Shown: positions 3,877-6,410 of the stretch, in pieces
Position numbering within the stretch: the first letter of the stretch is position 1
How the letters are laid out: every line of letters starts with the position of its first letter
Assembly (NCBI GenBank): GCA_009778295.1
Contig: WRKB01000237.1
Coordinates: 1-6,410, forward strand
Direction of reading: 5' to 3'
Length of the DNA: 6,410 nucleotides
Source: Betaproteobacteria bacterium
Lineage (GTDB): Bacteria; Desulfobacterota; Desulfovibrionia; Desulfovibrionales; Desulfovibrionaceae
Notes under the pieces: model-generated
Databases searched by the model: none
What the model was told of the DNA's origin: nothing
The model's input: only the letters and a program-made list of their open reading frames with translations
Position numbers and translations under genes: made by a program

Positions 3877-6410
3877 TCCCTTCCCTGTGATCTGCTTATG
3901 ACGGCATCAAAGACTCGTGCGCAGTTTTTGCCATCCCGCAGGGTAAAAAATTCTTTTGCCCTGGCTTCATACATTTCCGGGCGCTTGCAGCCTGTTTCCA
4001 TATTCCGCGCGAGACAATCGACCAGGCCGGCAGAGTCGGCGGTTACCGGACCAAAGCCGTCAGCCTCGTAGTCAAAGTATCCGTTCACATAGGTATGGCT
4101 GCTGAAGAAGTCCGGTGTTTCCTTGAACTGATAATATGCCAGCGCAAGCCCGGCGAAGGCCGCCTCCATGCCCAGGGACGAATAGTCCGTGACCAGCATG
4201 GCGCTTTTGGCAAGCAAGTCCTGCAGCGAGACAAGCTCCGAGTAACGTATTGCCCGGAAACACGCGCTGTATATAAACAATGAAGAAAACCTCGACGAGT
4301 ACGGGTGCGGCAGAAAGATGCACTTGTATCCGTGTGTCCGCGCCGCATTTGCCAAGGCTTCGCTTGAAGTCAGCGCATTCCAGTTGCGGTAGTAGTCGCA
4401 TTGCATAAAGGCGGCCGCCTCGGCGGCATCCGGAGGCTCATGCATATGCTCCTGTATCTGCGGACGGGAAAGGTGATCGCGCCAGGTCGGGCACACGAGG
4501 AGTATTTTTTCTTTCCTGGAATGCGTTCTTTTTCTCAACAAGGCATCGTGCCTCGGCAATCCAGTCAGCACGGTTTCGCGCTCTGTGAACTTATAGTTGC
4601 CATGCACAAGAGAATCATATTCTCTTTTGCTTGTGGTTATAAACAAGTCCATGCGTTTCGGCAGAAACCATGCCGACATGTCATCCTTAATGATGCCATG
4701 TTGCAGGAAGGCGAATTTAAACTTCAGCATGCCAAAAGCATCGCGAATATACAGCGGGTCAAAACAATTGGGATGGTAATGGGAAGATATCACCCATTCC
4801 GCATTGAATAAGGCCAGATAGAACTGGCGGCTTTTATGGGGAAGGAGTTTGAAACCTTCTTTGGCAAGGCGATCCCAGTCGGGGGATCTTCTATCCAGGG
4901 CATAATAGATTTTCTGTTGCCCGCCGGCGTGATGCATCACCCAGCGGTACAGGTGCTCGGCATTGTCATCGGCCTTGTCCTGGCGATCCATAAACAGCCA
5001 GCAGCCGCCGAATGTTCCCACGGCGTCAGGTTCTTCAGCGGCCTTGCGGATAGCCTGGACGCGCTCCGGCAACATGGGTTGAGGATAATAAAAACTCTCC
5101 CGCACATCCCGTGCCGTAAGCTCCACAAGCATATTCTTGCCCGCAATAATGCCGACAGGCTGGCCATTGAGATGGAGGGAGCCTGTGTTTTCCTCGCTTA
5201 TGGGAACCCACAGGTATTGCTCAACACAAAGCGGCACACCATAAAAAGTTCGGCAAACCGTTTTTTCCCACAAGGGCCGTGTTTCTTGTCCCCCTATGTA
5301 AACGGAAAGCCGCGCCTCTTCCCTGCCATACCTGATCAGCAGCATGGATTTGGCATCGGGCGCGATTTCATGCACCAGAACAGGAATTTCAGGCAAATCC
5401 AAATGCTTGAATGCTCCAAGCATGGTTATTCTTGTGCGCCAGGGCAACATGGGCAGTTTGGAAAATAAGATATGTTTTGCTTCTATGTGTTGATATATGA
5501 CTGTCAACAAATCGATAAATATGCCCACTTCGTTTTTTGAAAAGCTATAATCAATTTTATTGTCGAGCATTCTGTTTATATATGCTCTTGTATCATAAAT
5601 AAGTAAGTTTTGTATGAATTCCGGAACAAGTCCCAGTTGCTCCCTGGCATATTTTATCAAGTCCAGATAGCCGAAAAAGAGTTGGTCTTTGTATTTTTTC
5701 CAGGTATTCCATCCTGAAGTGAACAAACTGTTCGCAGACTGCCGCCGCCGATAATAATACACGGCATTTTTCAAATAGGCTATCTTGTAATTATGTTGCT
5801 GGATAAATAATCTGTTAATAAGATGAGCATCTTCAAAAGTCGGCTGAACTTTGCCGTCAAACAATAAGCCGCTTTGCCGCAAGGCGTCAAAATTCAAAAA
5901 ACAGGAAGCTGCGGAAAGTTGAACAAGTTCCGGGTCCTTCATAAGATCTGCTATAGCCTCATCCTGTTTGAACTTGAAGTTGAGCGGATGGCTATCGGAG
6001 AATTCGCAGGTAGCTTCGTTGTACATGATCAGATTGCAGCCAATGGCTATCCCGTCAAAATTGGACCGTTCGAGAAAGTTCTTGACCGTCGCAAAACAGG
6101 CTTCGTGTAAAAAATCATCGGGGTCACAAAAAGCGACCCAGCGGCCTTTGACGAATTGCAGCCCGTAATTGCGCGCGGAAGACAAACCGCCATTTCCCTT
6201 GCGCACATACAGGATATTGTCGGGATAGCGCGCGGCCCACTTTTGGGCCAGGGCCGGCGTGCCGTCCGTTGAACCGTCATCGACGATTATCACCTGGACG
6301 ATATCGCCAAGCCCGCAACTCTGCTTGATCAGGCTCGTAAAAAACGCGTCCAGCCACGGCTGCACATTGTATGTAGGAACGACCACGGAAAATAAAAAAT
6401 CTTTGCTGTG
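3873..6410 (-). CDS. GT2 glycosyltransferase-CDP-glycerol glycerophosphotransferase fusion (5' partial)
   Basis: The frame ends at TAG (3875-3873) and is open through the right edge. A GTG at 6386 could be read as a start, but eight upstream codons in frame (HSKDFLFS) complete the usual first strand, FSVVVPTYN, so the real start lies beyond base 6410. Numbered from that GTG, residues 1-215 are a family 2 glycosyltransferase: VVPTYN (2-7), IIVDDGSTDGT (33-43), GGLSSARNYG (66-75), DXD-type DPDD (88-91) and the base motif FEDAHL (184-189). Residues 220-440 are a linker with a helical and then a beta-rich part. Residues 455-830 are a CDP-glycerol glycerophosphotransferase-like (TagB/TagF) domain: DRQDKADDNAEHLYRW (467-482), SPDW (501-504), LQHGIIKDD (561-569), TGLPRHD (608-614), CPTWRD (632-637), LPHPYS (692-697), VTDYSSLGMEAAF (732-744) and GYFDYEADGFGP (769-780). 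The first domain should add a sugar and the second a polyol-phosphate from a CDP donor to a glycan; in Gram-negative bacteria such fusions occur in capsule and glycosylation loci. No membrane segment is visible. Bases 5460-5660 are about 27-35% GC, far below both enzyme domains. Confidence 0.9.
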   Translation of the reverse strand, partial: HSKDFLFSVVVPTYNVQPWLDAFFTSLIKQSCGLGDIVQVIIVDDGSTDGTPALAQKWAARYPDNILYVRKGNGGLSSARNYGLQFVKGRWVAFCDPDDFLHEACFATVKNFLERSNFDGIAIGCNLIMYNEATCEFSDSHPLNFKFKQDEAIADLMKDPELVQLSAASCFLNFDALRQSGLLFDGKVQPTFEDAHLINRLFIQQHNYKIAYLKNAVYYYRRRQSANSLFTSGWNTWKKYKDQLFFGYLDLIKYAREQLGLVPEFIQNLLIYDTRAYINRMLDNKIDYSFSKNEVGIFIDLLTVIYQHIEAKHILFSKLPMLPWRTRITMLGAFKHLDLPEIPVLVHEIAPDAKSMLLIRYGREEARLSVYIGGQETRPLWEKTVCRTFYGVPLCVEQYLWVPISEENTGSLHLNGQPVGIIAGKNMLVELTARDVRESFYYPQPMLPERVQAIRKAAEEPDAVGTFGGCWLFMDRQDKADDNAEHLYRWVMHHAGGQQKIYYALDRRSPDWDRLAKEGFKLLPHKSRQFYLALFNAEWVISSHYHPNCFDPLYIRDAFGMLKFKFAFLQHGIIKDDMSAWFLPKRMDLFITTSKREYDSLVHGNYKFTERETVLTGLPRHDALLRKRTHSRKEKILLVCPTWRDHLSRPQIQEHMHEPPDAAEAAAFMQCDYYRNWNALTSSEALANAARTHGYKCIFLPHPYSSRFSSLFIYSACFRAIRYSELVSLQDLLAKSAMLVTDYSSLGMEAAFAGLALAYYQFKETPDFFSSHTYVNGYFDYEADGFGPVTADSAGLVDCLARNMETGCKRPEMYEARAKEFFTLRDGKNCARVFDAVISRSQGRE

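Noticed and set aside
4836..5468. 210-codon open frame on the + strand, and a similar one at 4401-4811
   Set aside because: Both are antisense to the CDP-glycerol transferase half or linker of the - strand gene and show composition typical of shadow frames, without motifs.
1..6410. CRISPR array, tRNA or rRNA
   Set aside because: No regularly spaced repeats, cloverleaf-like segments or conserved rRNA stretches were seen.

Overview
The window looks like part of a bacterial surface-glycan (capsule, O-antigen or glycoprotein) gene region. It holds three large genes. Two are co-directional on the + strand: a divergent SAM-methyltransferase-like protein (358-1179) and, 46 nt downstream, a fusion of a B12-binding/radical SAM enzyme with a family 2 glycosyltransferase (1226-3454). 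The third runs towards them on the - strand (3873 to the right edge). It fuses a family 2 glycosyltransferase to a CDP-glycerol glycerophosphotransferase (TagB/TagF-like) domain. Its reading frame is still open at base 6410, so its true start lies outside the window.

Layout: 1-357 has no convincing gene. It contains a dense set of dyad symmetries at 56-100 that overlaps a possible leftward promoter, and the leader of the methyltransferase gene with a good GGAGG ribosome binding site. 358-3454 is a probable two-gene operon. 3455-3872 is a 418-nt convergent intergenic stretch. It carries a 43-codon remnant of an XRE-type helix-turn-helix regulator on the - strand (3675-3806), a palindrome cluster exactly where that remnant loses its homology, and weak hairpins after both converging genes. 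3873-6410 is the second glycosyltransferase fusion.

Function as a set: the two GT2 domains would transfer sugars. The TagF-like domain would transfer a polyol-phosphate such as glycerol-phosphate, or a similar CDP-activated group. The radical SAM and methyltransferase-like proteins would modify the sugar or the product. No polymerase, flippase, export gene or nucleotide-sugar synthesis gene is visible, so the glycan cannot be named.

Organism: Shine-Dalgarno sites and gene style are bacterial. Overall GC is moderate, with strong local swings (about 28% to 58% per 60-nt line). Protein families of this kind are familiar from Desulfovibrio-like Desulfobacterota and from Campylobacterota, and the DNA would suit the former better. 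This is an impression from recalled family resemblance, not a search, and should be held loosely. The GC swings inside single genes fit the mosaic, horizontally exchanged nature of glycan loci.

I see no CRISPR array, tRNA, rRNA, complete insertion sequence or obvious defence system. The most distinctive item is the radical SAM-glycosyltransferase fusion.
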